Below are positions 8,428 through 18,925 of a stretch of 64,000 nt of DNA, piece by piece. Under the pieces are notes generated by a model. It had not been told where the DNA came from, made no database searches, and saw only the letters and a program-made list of their open reading frames with translations. Made by a program: the position numbers and the translations under genes. Source of the DNA: Flammeovirgaceae bacterium. Lineage in GTDB: Bacteria > Bacteroidota > Bacteroidia > Cytophagales > Cyclobacteriaceae. The stretch's first letter is position 1, and each line of letters opens with the position of its first letter. The stretch covers positions 62,001 to 126,000 of the forward strand of contig JADJMA010000013.1 in assembly GCA_016709845.1 (NCBI GenBank). The letters run 5' to 3'.

Positions 8428-11016
8428 CTACAATACCACATTCACAATTTTTCCGATAACCACAATCACTTTCTTAGGAGTTTTCCCTTCGGTCCATTTT
8501 TGGACGACTTCAGAGACTAATACTGTTTTTTCAATTGAAAAATTTTCAATGTCTTGCTCTACTTTCTTAAGTGTTTTATGAAGCACCTTCAATTCTTCAC
8601 GGGTTGGTTCCGCATCACTGACTTTGAGCTTACCCGTTTGATCGTGCATCAAGTTCCAGAAGCGTCTTAAAAATTTGTACACACCATCAATGCCATTCGT
8701 GTTCCAGGGTTTGGATTGCTCCAACGGACCCAAAAACATTTCGTACATGCGCAGCGTGTCGGCTCCGTAGTTTTCAATAATCTGATCAGGGTTTACCACA
8801 TTGAAATAAGACTTACTCATTTTTTCAATGGCTGAACCGCAGATGTATTTTCCATCTTCCAAAATAAATTCTGCATTGGCGAAATCCGGTTTCCATTGTT
8901 GGAAGGCTTTTGTATTAAGCTCTAATCCATTTACAATGCTAATATCCACATGAAGTTCATCGACTTCATATTTGTCCTTTATTCCAACAGAAACAAATTG
9001 ATTTTTTCCTCTTACACGGTACACAAACCTTGAATCTCCCGTGATCTTTCCTTGATTGATCAGCTTCTTAAAAGGCTCATCAAAATTAAGATAACCTAAG
9101 TCGTGCAATACTTTGGTCCACAAACGCGCGTAAAGCAAATGTGCAACGGCATGTTCCGATCCGCCCACGTAACATCTACCTGGTTCCAATAATCCAGGAC
9201 TTTCTTATCCGCGAAAGCGGTTTTGTTATGCGGATCCATGTAACGCAAGAAATACCATGCTGCCCCCGCATGCGTAGGCATCGTGTTACTATCGCGTTTT
9301 AAGTCAGGAGCAAAATTTATCCAGTCTTGTAAGTTGGCAAGTGGTCCTTCACCATTGCCACTAGGTTTAAAGTTATCGGAAGGCGGAAGCTCTAAGGCAA
9401 TTCACTTTCCTTCATGGCATAAGGCACATCGTCCTTAAACACAACGGGGAAAGGTTCGCCCCAATAGCGCTGACGACTCCAACCCGCATCGCGCATTTTA
9501 TAATTAACCTGACGTTTGCCGATGCCAAGTTCCTCTAATTTGTTAGCCGCTACATCAATGGCCTTGTGCATCACCAGGCCATTTAAAAATCAGAGTTTTC
9601 TAAAATGGCCTCTTTGGTCGGGTTTGCTTCTTCGCCATTGTAATGGGAGCCGATGATATTTGTTACTGGAATCTTAAAATGTTTAGCAAACTTATGATCG
9701 CGCTCATCGCCACACGGCACCGCCATAATTGCACCAGTACCATAACCCGCCAACACATATTCGCTTATCCAAATTGGAATTTCACGACCATCAAAAGGAT
9801 TGACTGCAGGCGCCGTAAAAGCACCAGTAATTTTTTTCACCTCAGCCATCCGATCAACTTCCGAACGACTCTCTACATATTTTAAATACTCATCAACTTC
9901 TTTTTGTTGAGCAGCAGTTGTTATCTCTTTTCAAATCAACGGCGCACCCCGGCGGGTTCCGCCCATCAAACCTATTCAAAGTCAACCTCCGTCCAATCGT
10001 TTATCAAGACAAACAAACTGTAAAACTCCAGGGCGGGTTGCCTCTGATCTTAAAACCAGTGCCTTACTCTTGAAAACTTCTTCCTGTTTTGTCAATTCCT
10101 TTGTCAACTTTGAAAAGTTCCGCCCCCCGGAGAGGTTTGGTGCGCTCCTCACACTCTTCCCAATCCAGTTGCGCTGGATTTCCTTCATCGAATCGCTGAA
10201 GTCGATTTCGTTTAATCCTTTTAATAAACGTTCAGCATATTCTGTAATGCGCAAGCTCCACTGCCGCATTTGTTTTTTTACAACTGGAAATCCACCGCGA
10301 TAACTTACCCCATTGATTACTTCATCGTTTGCCAATACAGTTCCCAATGCCTCACACCAGTTTACATCGGTGTAAGCCAGATAGGCCAAACGGTATTCCA
10401 TCAAGATGCGCTGCTGTTCTTTTTCGGAATAAGCTTTCCAATCTGACCCCGTAAAATGTTGAATGTCGAATTTTGAATTTGGAATGGGATGACTTTTATT
10501 TCCCTCGGCTTCGAAAACTTTGATCAATTCCGAAATGCGTTCTGCTTTTTCATTTTTTCTATTAAACCAACTGTCGAAGATCTGTAAGAAGATCCACTGC
10601 GTCCATTTATAGTATGAAGGATCGCAGGTTTGCACTTCGCGACTCCAATCATAAGAGAAACCAATGGTTCCTAATTGTCTTTTGAAATTGTTTATGTTGT
10701 CGGCCGTGGAAACAGCCGGATGAATTCCATGCTCTAACGCATATTGCTCGGCAGGCAAACCAAAGGCATCGAAGCCCATCGGGTGAAGCACATTAAATCC
10801 TTTAATGCGTTTGTAGCGGGCAACAATATCAGAAGCGATATAGCCAAGGGGATGCCCTACATGCAACCCGGCACCAGACGGGTAGGGGAACATGTCGAGT
10901 ACATAATATTTGGGTTTGGTAGAGTCGTTCGAAACTTTATAAACCTCGCGTTTCTTCCATTCGCTGCGCCACTTTTCTTCAATATTCTTGATCTCTTCTT
11001 TGCTGTATTCGGCCAT
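8428..11016 (-). pseudogene. leuS: Leucyl-tRNA synthetase, multiply broken
   Basis: Class I synthetase charging tRNA-Leu. Start at 11016 (MAEYSKEEIKNIEEKWR). Clear parts: HVGH of the HIGH motif with MFPYPSGAG, GWSRQRYWGEPFP, THAGAAWYFLRYMDP, YVGGSEHAVAHLLYAR and the KMSKS loop (EKMSKSYFNVVNPD). At least four frame breaks (about 9190, 9400, 9580, 9930). One, near 9590, is a plain loss of a T in a T run. Two larger anomalies: the editing-domain stretch after WIGKS is replaced by a 204-bp element with inverted ends, and the family's TTRPDT motif is not found. Near 8530 the protein jumps from the start of the anticodon-binding domain (IENFS) to its extreme C-terminus (EKTPKK-like tail ending KIVNVVL), losing roughly 100 residues. 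As it reads it could not work. leuS is essential, so suspect assembly error or a second copy. Confidence 0.9.
9942..10145. repeat. 204-bp element with inverted ends inside leuS
   Basis: The segment starts with GCGCACC and ends with GGTGCGC. Its ends are also similar for about 40 bp as an imperfect inverted repeat: each has a run of CCGCC/GGCGG, a TTTGA or AAACCT piece and CTTTGA next to GTCAAC. It is richer in G and C at the ends than the surrounding gene. It sits where the LeuS editing domain should continue after WIGKS. No transposase is encoded and no target duplication is evident. It may be a small non-autonomous mobile element, or a dispersed repeat at which reads were joined wrongly. 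Confidence 0.5.
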
Positions 11017-11077
11017 TTTCTGCTGGTTCTGTGTTATTAGAGCCGCAAAAATAGGGAAAGCATCTGAATTTTGAGGT

Positions 11078-12385
11078 TTATCTAACCGTTGCCTTATCAA
11101 TTCTTTTAGGTGTATCAACACCTGCTACCATCGACTTAGCACTGAGTGCAATAGCACGGATAGTGGCTGTTAAATTCTCCATGTTCAGTGTCTCGAACTC
11201 ATCATCAACGGTGTGATAATATTTATCAATGTCAATTTCATCGGTTGAGATGGAGTGTGCCGGAACCCCCAATCGAGCCAGCGTTGCGTTATCAGATCTA
11301 TAAAATAGGTTCTGTTGTGGATAAGGATCAGGTCGGAATTCAAATTTCGTTCCGGTTAAATTCTTTTGAAGGATTTCACCAAAGTCAGATCGCTCGTACC
11401 CAGTTATGAAGGCGTAGTTCTGTCCCCATTTAGATGGCTTACCAATCATCTCAATATTAAACATAGCCACTACCTTATCGGGATCAAGTTGCTCTGAAAA
11501 ATACTTTGATCCAAAGCCACCAATCTCTTCTGCTGTAAAGGCAACAAAGATCAGCGTGCGTTCATTGTTCTTAATCTTTTTAAAATAGCGAGCGAGTTCA
11601 ATTACAGCTGTCGTGCCCGAGGCATCATCATCAGCACCATTGGCAATGTAATCGCCAGCCACTGCAGGACGAATACCTATGTGATCATAATGACCAGCGA
11701 ATATAACCATCTCATCGGGTTTACTTTTGCCTGGTAATATGCCCACTACATTAGCCATCTTTACCGACTCAATTTTTTGAGTAGCCTTAATACTGTACTG
11801 ATTGGCTTCAGTTACCCCTGTTACAAACACCTTTGTATATTTTCGATTGTTGGTAAAGCGCCCCTGAAAGCGCCCTTTTAATTCGTCAAAATTATTTTGA
11901 AACCTTTCGTCAATTAAGATTAACATAGAACTGGTATCGCGTATCAAGGCAAACGCTTTGTCGAAGAAGTATTGATCTTTATTTGATGCGGTGGAGTCGA
12001 ACGCGATTTGTCTGATTGGTAAGCCAGCACTTAGACTTACTTCTGGTTTCTCGGTTATGATCAAGGCATTTTCAGGTGCCAGTTGTTTACCATCAATAGT
12101 TACTTGCTGACTGACCGGTGAAATACGCGACTTGGTAAATTCCTGCCGATAGGTTGTCAAGCCTTGGAGTTTAGCAAGCCCAATCTTTTTAAACTCATTT
12201 TCAATAAATGCTGTGGCTTTCTCAATATGTTCAGGCCTGGATGCCGACCGTCCCATCATGTCATCGGCCGTTAGGGTTTTGATGATGCGGGTTACGTTTT
12301 TTTGAGTTATCAGCTTATCAACAGATTGGCCAAAAGTGCAAACAGAAACTAATCCAAAGAGAAGTATAAAACCTATTTTTTTCAT
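11078..12385 (-). CDS. Secreted M28 family zinc aminopeptidase
   Basis: Intact, about 435 residues from the start chosen at 12385 (MKKIGFILLFGLVSV), which puts a signal peptide ending near TFGQS at the N-terminus; 20 extra upstream residues in the same frame look non-coding. Zinc ligands of the M28 family: AGHYDHIG, NGADDDASGT, FTAEEIGGFGSK, the later NIEMIGK and the final His in DKYYHTVDDEFETL. It removes N-terminal amino acids from peptides outside the inner membrane. Transcribed divergently from the TonB receptor gene at 12571. Its stop lies about 60 bases upstream of the leuS start. Confidence 0.92.
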   Translation of the reverse strand: MKKIGFILLFGLVSVCTFGQSVDKLITQKNVTRIIKTLTADDMMGRSASRPEHIEKATAFIENEFKKIGLAKLQGLTTYRQEFTKSRISPVSQQVTIDGKQLAPENALIITEKPEVSLSAGLPIRQIAFDSTASNKDQYFFDKAFALIRDTSSMLILIDERFQNNFDELKGRFQGRFTNNRKYTKVFVTGVTEANQYSIKATQKIESVKMANVVGILPGKSKPDEMVIFAGHYDHIGIRPAVAGDYIANGADDDASGTTAVIELARYFKKIKNNERTLIFVAFTAEEIGGFGSKYFSEQLDPDKVVAMFNIEMIGKPSKWGQNYAFITGYERSDFGEILQKNLTGTKFEFRPDPYPQQNLFYRSDNATLARLGVPAHSISTDEIDIDKYYHTVDDEFETLNMENLTATIRAIALSAKSMVAGVDTPKRIDKATVR

Positions 12386-12570
12386 TTGAATGATTATTTG
12401 AGCCGTCAAAATATTGATAACAATATCCAATTCCAAAACTCCCATGAACTATTAGGGTAGCAAGGTTAGCTTTCACCACACTCCATCCCCCTCAATCTAC
12501 ACTTCAGTAACCTCTTTTATTAAAGTCCGTGCCGGAAGGCCACTTTCGTCTTGTAATCGCATAGAATTTT

Positions 12571-14741
12571 ATGATTATAAGACTTCTTTACTTATTCCTG
12601 ATCTCAACTTCGCTGGTCATGGTTGCACAATCACAGACCAGAATTACCGGGTTGGTGCAAGACGAAAAAGGTGAACCTATCCCGGGGGCAAATGTTATGA
12701 TTAAAGATTCGTATGACGGAACCAGCTCAGGCATTAATGGAAAATTTTCTTTTTTCTCCGAAGAGAAAGGCGCCCAGATTTTACTTGTCACTTTTGTTGG
12801 CTACAAACCTTCAATACAAACGCTGGAATTGGTAGGAGTTGAGATTTCTATTCAGATTTCCTTAAAGGAGGAGATCAATCAATTGGATGGCGTAGTAATT
12901 TCTGCCGGAGCCTTTACTGCGGGAGAAGAAAAGCGTAGAACAATTCTTAAGCCGATAGATATTGCTACAACGGCTGGGGCTACCGCTGATATTGCCGGGC
13001 ATTAAACACTTTGCCAGGAACGCAAAAGGTAGGTGAGAGCGGAAGGTTATTTGTTCGTGGTGGCGATGGCTCTGAAACCCGCACCTTTATTGATGGCATG
13101 CTGGTGCTCGATGCGTATTCGCCTTCGGCACCCAACACGCCTTCGCGCGGTCGGTTTCTTCCGTTCATGTTTAAGGGTACCAGTTTTAGTACGGGTGGTT
13201 ATTCGGCTGAGTATGGTCAAGCACTTTCATCAGCTTTAGTACTCAATTCCAAAGACATTGCTGAGATGAATCAGACCGATATTGGAATTCTTTCTGTGGG
13301 TGCCGATGTGGCGCATACTCAGGTTTGGGATCGCGCTTCCCTTACCGGTAAAGTTCAATACACAAACGTGCACCCTTATTTTGAATTGGTTAATCAAAAG
13401 GTGGATTGGAAAAAGCCACCTGTTTCGCTGGAGAGCAGTGCGGCCTATCGCCAAAAGGTTGGTAAGGAGGGTCTGTTTAAATTCTTCGGCAATTTTAATA
13501 ACACTACTTTTTCGATGTATAACCACAGCATTCTTGATCCTTCAATTAAAATCAAATATGATCTTGACAATACGTATGGCTATGGCAACGCTACGTTTCA
13601 ACAACCACTAAATAGTAATTGGTTTTTACGAACCGGTGTTTCGTATTCGTTCAATAGTAATGCCGCTGCCTTTGACGAAAAACCGCTGAATGAAACGGAG
13701 AGGGGTATTCATGCGAAAGCGGTTGTAGAACATTCAGTAAGTGATCAATTAGAGTTGCGTTTTGGTGGTGAACTCATTGATAGAAATTATTCGGCATCCA
13801 GATACAATGAACTTACTGACGCGACTGAATCACTTACTTTTTCGGAACCCCTTGCTGTCGCTTTCGCCGAAGCTGAGTTTTATGCGAGTAATCACTTTGT
13901 TGCTAAACTTGGAGGTCGCTTCGAGAACAATTATTTGAATCAGCAAGCCAGTGTCGATCCGCGCATCTCGCTGGCCTACAAGCCCGGTAAGGTGGGTCAG
14001 TTCTCGCTTGCGCTTGGAACGTTCAGGCAGTCAAGCCAAAACCAGTATCTACGTATTAATAATCAGCTGCAGGAAGAAAAGGCCGATCATCTGATTTTGA
14101 ATTATCAGATTCTAAAAGATAGAAAGACCTTTCGCATAGAAACGTATTATAAAAAATACGATCAGCTCGTAAAATATAAAGATGGAAATCCGTTTCAGCT
14201 TTTAAACGATGGATATGGCAATGCAAAGGGGATAGAACTCTTCTGGCGCGATAACGAAACTATCAAGAATGTAGATTATTGGGTTTCGTATTCTTACTTG
14301 GACACCAAGCGGAACTACCTGAACTTTCCAACTTCGGCCATTCCTTCTTTCGCATCGACTCATAATTTTTCGTTTGTCTACAAACATTTTATTACTGCTA
14401 TGAAAACACAAGTGGGGTTTACCTATAGTTATAGCAGTGGTCGCACATACTTCAATCCGAATAAATCGATGGATGAATTTAACAAGGATAAAACTGCTTC
14501 TTATCAGGATCTCAGTGCCAACATTTCCTACCTACCCAAGAGTAATCTTATCCTTTATTTGTCGTGTACAAACCTGTTGGGTCGGGATAACATTTTTGGA
14601 TATCAATACAGTACGGTGCCTGACACAAATGGTGTTTACCCAAGCCAACCGATTCGGCAGACCGCTCCGCGTTTTATTTTTCTTGGCGTATTTATCACCC
14701 TCTCAAAAAACAAATCAGTTAATCAATTACCCAATTTATAA
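12571..14741 (+). CDS. TonB-dependent outer-membrane receptor, frameshifted
   Basis: Outer-membrane receptor for energised uptake. Signal peptide (about residues 1-22), then a carboxypeptidase-regulatory-like domain (ITGLVQDEKGEPIPGANVMI), then the plug with LFVRGGDGSETRTFIDGM, then a 22-strand barrel of alternating aromatic residues. One break near 13000 (after TAGATADIAG), a missing base before ALNTLPGTQKVGESG. The joined length of about 723 residues is short for SusC and closer to ferric or metal/vitamin-type receptors. First gene of a tight plus-strand run with the helical-repeat protein (23 bases downstream) and a LytS/LytTR pair. Substrate unknown. Confidence 0.88.
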
Positions 14742-14764
14742 TTAACAACTAAACAAACACAAGT

Positions 14765-15412
14765 ATGAAAACAACAACATTATTTCTTTTGCTTTTTATT
14801 TCAATATCAACTTTGGCGAATGACGAAAAGTATTTTGAACAGATGGGCAAACAGATCCAAGCCGTTTACACTGCTAAGTCTCTGGAAGAGTATCAACAGG
14901 CTATCAATGCATTAGATCGCATTGGCAATGCTGAAAAGACAAAGTGGGAGCCTTATTATTATAGTGCATTCGGAAATATTATGATCGCTGCCAATTTGGT
15001 TGAAGGAACAAAAAAGGATTCCTATTTGGATCAGGCATTGGCAGCCATCACAAAAGGTAAAGAACTTGCTCCGTCCGAATCAGAATTGGTAGCCTTAGAA
15101 GGATTTGTACACATGATTCGCATTACGGCCGATCCGGCCACCCGCGGACAGCAATACTCAGGATTGGCTATGCAAACTTTTGGTAAAGCGCTTGGGATGA
15201 ATCCAAACAATCCACGGGCCATGTCATTAATGGCTCAAATGCAATTAGGTACCGCCCGTTTTTTTAATCAGCCGCCTACAGAGGCTTGTGAAACGGCCCG
15301 CAAGGCAGCAACCATTTTCGAATCGGCCACTGAATCCGAAAATCCGTTGGCGCCAAGATGGGGAAAGGAAATGAATCTGGAGGTTGTAAAAGTTGTAAGT
15401 AAAAAGACATAG
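14765..15412 (+). CDS. Secreted helical-repeat (TPR-like) protein
   Basis: Intact, 215 residues. Signal peptide of about 18 residues (MKTTTLFLLLFISISTLA), then helices with TPR-like spacing, for example YLDQALAAITKGKELAPSES and ALEGFVHMIRITADPATRGQ, then AMQTFGKALGMNPNNPRAMS. Helical repeats of this type usually bind proteins. It follows the TonB receptor with 23 bases between them, so it is probably translated from the same message and may assist that receptor in the periplasm. A specific function cannot be given. Confidence 0.8.
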   Translation: MKTTTLFLLLFISISTLANDEKYFEQMGKQIQAVYTAKSLEEYQQAINALDRIGNAEKTKWEPYYYSAFGNIMIAANLVEGTKKDSYLDQALAAITKGKELAPSESELVALEGFVHMIRITADPATRGQQYSGLAMQTFGKALGMNPNNPRAMSLMAQMQLGTARFFNQPPTEACETARKAATIFESATESENPLAPRWGKEMNLEVVKVVSKKT

Positions 15413-15430
15413 TCACAGATAAAGTTTGTT

Positions 15431-15479
15431 GCCACAGATTTACAGGTTGTAGGAAAGAAATAATCCGTGAATCTGTGGC
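15431..15479. repeat. Inverted CACAGAT repeat
   Basis: GCCACAGATTTAC at 15431-15443 and GTGAATCTGTGGC at 15467-15479 pair as an inverted repeat with one mismatch. A partial further copy (TCACAGAT) lies at about 15412-15420. It sits between the helical-repeat protein gene and the kinase gene and could form a hairpin that separates the two transcripts. Confidence 0.55.
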
Positions 15480-15517
15480 TAAAGAGAATCATAGTAAATA
15501 ATATCATAATTTGCAGC

Positions 15518-16537
15518 ATGCCTTCGCTTCTCAAATTCTTAAAAGAAAACCTTAAATCCATTTTTTGGGCAACTGGGTGTGGTTTTGTTATGAGTTATTT
15601 CATTTGGCGAGGATGTTGCTCAAGTATATTTCAATTATTCTGGATTGGTTGCTTTACTGCCCTTATGTGGGTAGCACTTTGGCTTGGTAATGCTTATGTA
15701 AGTTGTGTCTTGGATTATTATTTTCCATGGGAAAAGCAGACCGTAACCCGTTTGATTGCTGGTTTAATCGGGATGGTGGTTTATACCTTAGGTGTTGTTT
15801 GCGGTTTAATATTTCTTTTTGGAACTGTATTTGAATTTAATCTAGGAGATGGGATAGAGGAGACCTATTACACGACCATAGTAATTACCCTCATCATCAC
15901 ACTCTTTATGACGGGGCGGATGTTTTTTGCTAACTGGCGGAAAGCAGCTATTGATGCGGAGCGACATAAAAAAGAAGGTGTGGAAGCTCAATACAATAAT
16001 TTAAAAAATCAGGTTAATCCACATTTTCTTTTTAATAGTTTAAATGCCCTCACCAATCTCGTTTATCAGGATCAGGACAAGGCTGTAAAATTTATTAAAC
16101 AGCTTTCTGAAGTATATCGGTACGTGCTGGACAAGCCGTGATAAAGAAGTGGTTCAACTTGAAGAGGAGATGCATTTTTGGACTCCTATGTATTTCTGCA
16201 ACAAATCCGGTTTGGTGATAAACTTAAAATTAGCATTGAGTTATCAGATGTTAAAAGCATGGTGGCACCGATGGCCTTGCAAATGCTGGTGGAGAATGCC
16301 ATCAAACACAATGAAATTTCGGAAGATCATCCGTTAGCGATTCGCATTTATAGTCGCGATAAGAAAATTGTTATAGAAAATTCTTTGAGACGTAAACCAG
16401 TGTTGGCTGAGGATTCACAGGGCCTTGGGCTTGAGAATATAAAGAAGAGATATGAATTTTTAAGTGAGCATAAAGTGGAGGTGATTGAAGCAGAAGGAAA
16501 GTTTGTAGTTGCAATTCCCATGATTGAAGTCGTATGA
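15518..16537 (+). CDS. LytS-like sensor histidine kinase, frameshifted
   Basis: Membrane sensor kinase of the His_kinase (LytS/YehU) class. Start at 15518 (MPSLLKFLKENLKS). Four hydrophobic segments within about residues 15-130, a short linker, then the phospho-acceptor motif QVNPHFLFNSLNALTNL. Two nearby breaks (about 16138 and 16176) interrupt EEEMHFLDSYVFLQQIRFGD. The ATPase part follows with MALQMLVENAIKHN and QGLGLENIKKRYEFL. The joined length is about 340 residues. Its stop overlaps the start of the response regulator gene by 4 bases, the usual layout of a LytS/LytTR pair. The signal is unknown. The upstream TonB receptor and helical-repeat genes may be in the same control circuit. Confidence 0.9.
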
Positions 16538-17292
16538 AAGTTTTGATCATTGAAGATGAGCCACTGGCCGCAGAGCGATTAGGGAATTTGGTTCGCGAGC
16601 TTCATGCCGAAATTCAACTGGTGGCTACATTAGATTCCGTGCAACGATCTGTAGTATGGCTTTCTCAAAATACGGTCGATTTAATCTTTATGGATATTCA
16701 ATTAGCCGATGGGTTAAGTTTTGAAATTTTTGAGAAAATAGAAATTAAAACCCCGGTAATTTTTACAACCGCTTACAACGAATACGCGCTCAAAGCTTTT
16801 AAAGTGAATAGCATTGACTATATCCTTAAGCCCATTGATAAAGAAGAGTTAGCAGCAGCCTATAAAAAATATCAAACGCTTACCCAACAACCAGTCGCTC
16901 CGGCCAAAATGCTTGAGAGTATTGGATACGCTATGCAAATGCTTACTAAAAAGTACAAAGAAAGATTTGTGATAAAAGTGGGAGAGCATCTTAAGTCACT
17001 GGAGGTAAAAGAAATTTTATTCCTTTTTAGTTTGGAAAAAATAACTTTCGCCCAAACTAAAGATGGACGTAAGCATATTCTTGATTTCACCTTAGATCAA
17101 TTGGAGGGGCTACTCGATCCGGCCTTGTTTTTCAAAATCAACCGAAAATATATTGTTAGTATGGTCGGCATCCAGGATATGATCAGCCACACCAACAGCC
17201 GGATAAAACTGGTATTGAAAACGAGTGACGATGCCGATGTCATTGTTGCACGTGAGCGAGTGCAGGAATTTAAGGAGTGGTTAGATAAGTAA
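16534..17292 (+). CDS. LytTR family response regulator
   Basis: Intact, 252 residues. Receiver domain (about 1-120) with acidic pair EDEP, phospho-acceptor Asp in DLIFMDIQLADG, Thr in FTTAYNEYALKAF and Lys in YILKPIDKEE. A linker leads to a C-terminal LytTR DNA-binding domain (about 150-250) with LFLFSLEKITFAQTKDGR and FFKINRKYIVSM. It overlaps the kinase gene by 4 bases (ATGA), so the two are translationally coupled. LytTR regulators bind tandem direct repeats, but I could not identify a target site here. Confidence 0.95.
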   Translation: MKVLIIEDEPLAAERLGNLVRELHAEIQLVATLDSVQRSVVWLSQNTVDLIFMDIQLADGLSFEIFEKIEIKTPVIFTTAYNEYALKAFKVNSIDYILKPIDKEELAAAYKKYQTLTQQPVAPAKMLESIGYAMQMLTKKYKERFVIKVGEHLKSLEVKEILFLFSLEKITFAQTKDGRKHILDFTLDQLEGLLDPALFFKINRKYIVSMVGIQDMISHTNSRIKLVLKTSDDADVIVARERVQEFKEWLDK

Positions 17293-17311
17293 AATTAGTG
17301 GAAGCCGAAAT

Positions 17312-18397
17312 TCACTTATTCATAAACTCAGCGATTAATCTGTGAAAGTGATGAGTGCCTATCTCTCGGGTAACTGAATATCGGCCGTGCGAATAGAAAC
17401 GTGACCGAATCCCTTTCTGAACATTTTGCACAATGTCCTCATCTTCCATTTCTACTTTATGTAAATCTCCGCCCGCGCCTTGCCGTAGTTTGCTTTCATC
17501 CCACACATAGGAAAGAAAGGATACTTTTGTTTTCTTATGCGTGATGGGTCGTACAATGTTAACCGACAATCCCCAAGGGTAGAAGTTAAACATCATATTC
17601 GGGAATACCCAGAAATAATAACCCGCTACCCGTTTGCCATAATCTTGAGAGGTAGTTGGTAAATCAAAGATCAGTTCACCTTCTTTCGCAATTCCGAGTT
17701 GTAAATTGGAATATTTGAATAGCTCCACATGATAATTTCCATAATCAATCACTGAATTTAATCCGGCATGAACGAATGGAATATGGAAACCCTCTAAATA
17801 ATTTTCGCAGTACAGTGCCCAGTGTGCGTCAATAGTATAATCTTTCGATAAGTCGGGCCGAAATACAAATTCGTTCAGTGGCATCCAACTTACCCTATCT
17901 ATCATTTCTTTAAAGAAGGGTTCTGGATCGTTCGATCTGTTGAGTGAAGTAAATAATAACTTTCCCCAGTTGTGAAGCGGAAGATTGGTAAGGTCATCTG
18001 CCTCGGTAGGGAAACCCTTCACTTCCTTAAACTCTGGCATGGAAAGAAATTTCCCATTCAGATTAAATCTGCGTCCATGATATTTACATCGGATATCGTT
18101 GAGCTTGCAAGGATTTTCAATAATCAAATTACCCCGGTGGGTACAAACATTAGACATACAATGAAGCGCACCTTGTTTATCGCGTGAAAGGATAAGAGGC
18201 TCATCCAGATAATTCTCGAGAAGGTGCACAGGAGTTACCCAACCATTTTCTTTTACCTGGTCTGTATCGCCAATCAGATGCCAACTCTTTGCAAAGATAT
18301 TTTCCTTCGCTTTTTTGAAATTTTCGGGAAGCAAATAGAAATCAGTCGATAATGTCCGCGCTTCAGAAATATCCGGGTTAATCTCAAAATTGTTCAT
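17312..18397 (-). CDS. Rieske non-heme iron oxygenase, large subunit
   Basis: Intact, 361 residues. An N-terminal Rieske domain binds a [2Fe-2S] cluster through CTHRG and, after a CKLNDIRCKYHG stretch, Cys-x2-His (spacing CxH-17-CxxH as in the family). The catalytic domain binds mononuclear iron through the motif NYLEGFHIPFVHAGL, with the third ligand, an Asp, later. Similar in form to the ring-hydroxylating dioxygenase and quaternary-amine (choline/carnitine/glycine-betaine) monooxygenase groups. The family needs a reductase, and none is adjacent. The substrate is not predictable from this sequence. Confidence 0.9.
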   Translation of the reverse strand: MNNFEINPDISEARTLSTDFYLLPENFKKAKENIFAKSWHLIGDTDQVKENGWVTPVHLLENYLDEPLILSRDKQGALHCMSNVCTHRGNLIIENPCKLNDIRCKYHGRRFNLNGKFLSMPEFKEVKGFPTEADDLTNLPLHNWGKLLFTSLNRSNDPEPFFKEMIDRVSWMPLNEFVFRPDLSKDYTIDAHWALYCENYLEGFHIPFVHAGLNSVIDYGNYHVELFKYSNLQLGIAKEGELIFDLPTTSQDYGKRVAGYYFWVFPNMMFNFYPWGLSVNIVRPITHKKTKVSFLSYVWDESKLRQGAGGDLHKVEMEDEDIVQNVQKGIRSRFYSHGRYSVTREIGTHHFHRLIAEFMNK

Positions 18398-18505
18398 ACC
18401 TTTTAAATTTGTGTAAAGATAATTGTTGAAATTCGGGGTTCTGGTTTTTGTTTGACAATCTTTAATCTGCTGACTATCTTATATTAGGATTAATAAATCA
18501 GGATC

Positions 18506-18925
18506 ATGAAAAATTTCCAACAGGTACTTTACTGGGGAGCTCGAATTGTGGCAGCCACCCTTATGCTTCAAACTTTATATTTTAAGTTTTCAGCATCGGA
18601 AGAATCGGTATATATTTTTACTGCCATTGGCATGGAGCCGTGGGGAAGGATTGCGGTAGGCATTTTTGAACTGATAGCTTCTATTTTACTCTTAGTGCCG
18701 TCAATGGTTTGGTTAGGATCAGCACTCGCCATCGGGTTAATGGTTGGCGCTTTGGGGATGCACGCCACTGTTTTGGGAATAGAAGTAATGGGTGACAGAG
18801 GCCAACTTTTTATTTATGCCGTGGTGGTAGCGCTTTGTTCTGCTTACGCACTCGGGCGCAGTTTAAGTTCAATTCCGGAATTGATTAAAAGCAAATTGCC
18901 GCTATTTCTGCAGAAGAGAAAGTAA
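18506..18925 (+). CDS. DoxX-like membrane protein
   Basis: Intact, 139 residues with four predicted membrane helices: about 8-26, 43-68, 70-90 and 99-118. The pattern LYFKFSASEESVYIFTAIGM followed by RIAVGIFELIASILLLVP matches the DoxX/DoxX-like family, small integral membrane proteins of poorly defined role. Its 3' end overlaps the convergent gene on the other strand by 24 bases. Confidence 0.8.
   Translation: MKNFQQVLYWGARIVAATLMLQTLYFKFSASEESVYIFTAIGMEPWGRIAVGIFELIASILLLVPSMVWLGSALAIGLMVGALGMHATVLGIEVMGDRGQLFIYAVVVALCSAYALGRSLSSIPELIKSKLPLFLQKRK

Noticed and set aside
10070..10303. Plus-strand open frame over the element in leuS
   Set aside because: It starts inside the element and ends in leuS coding sequence. 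The product shows no recognisable protein.
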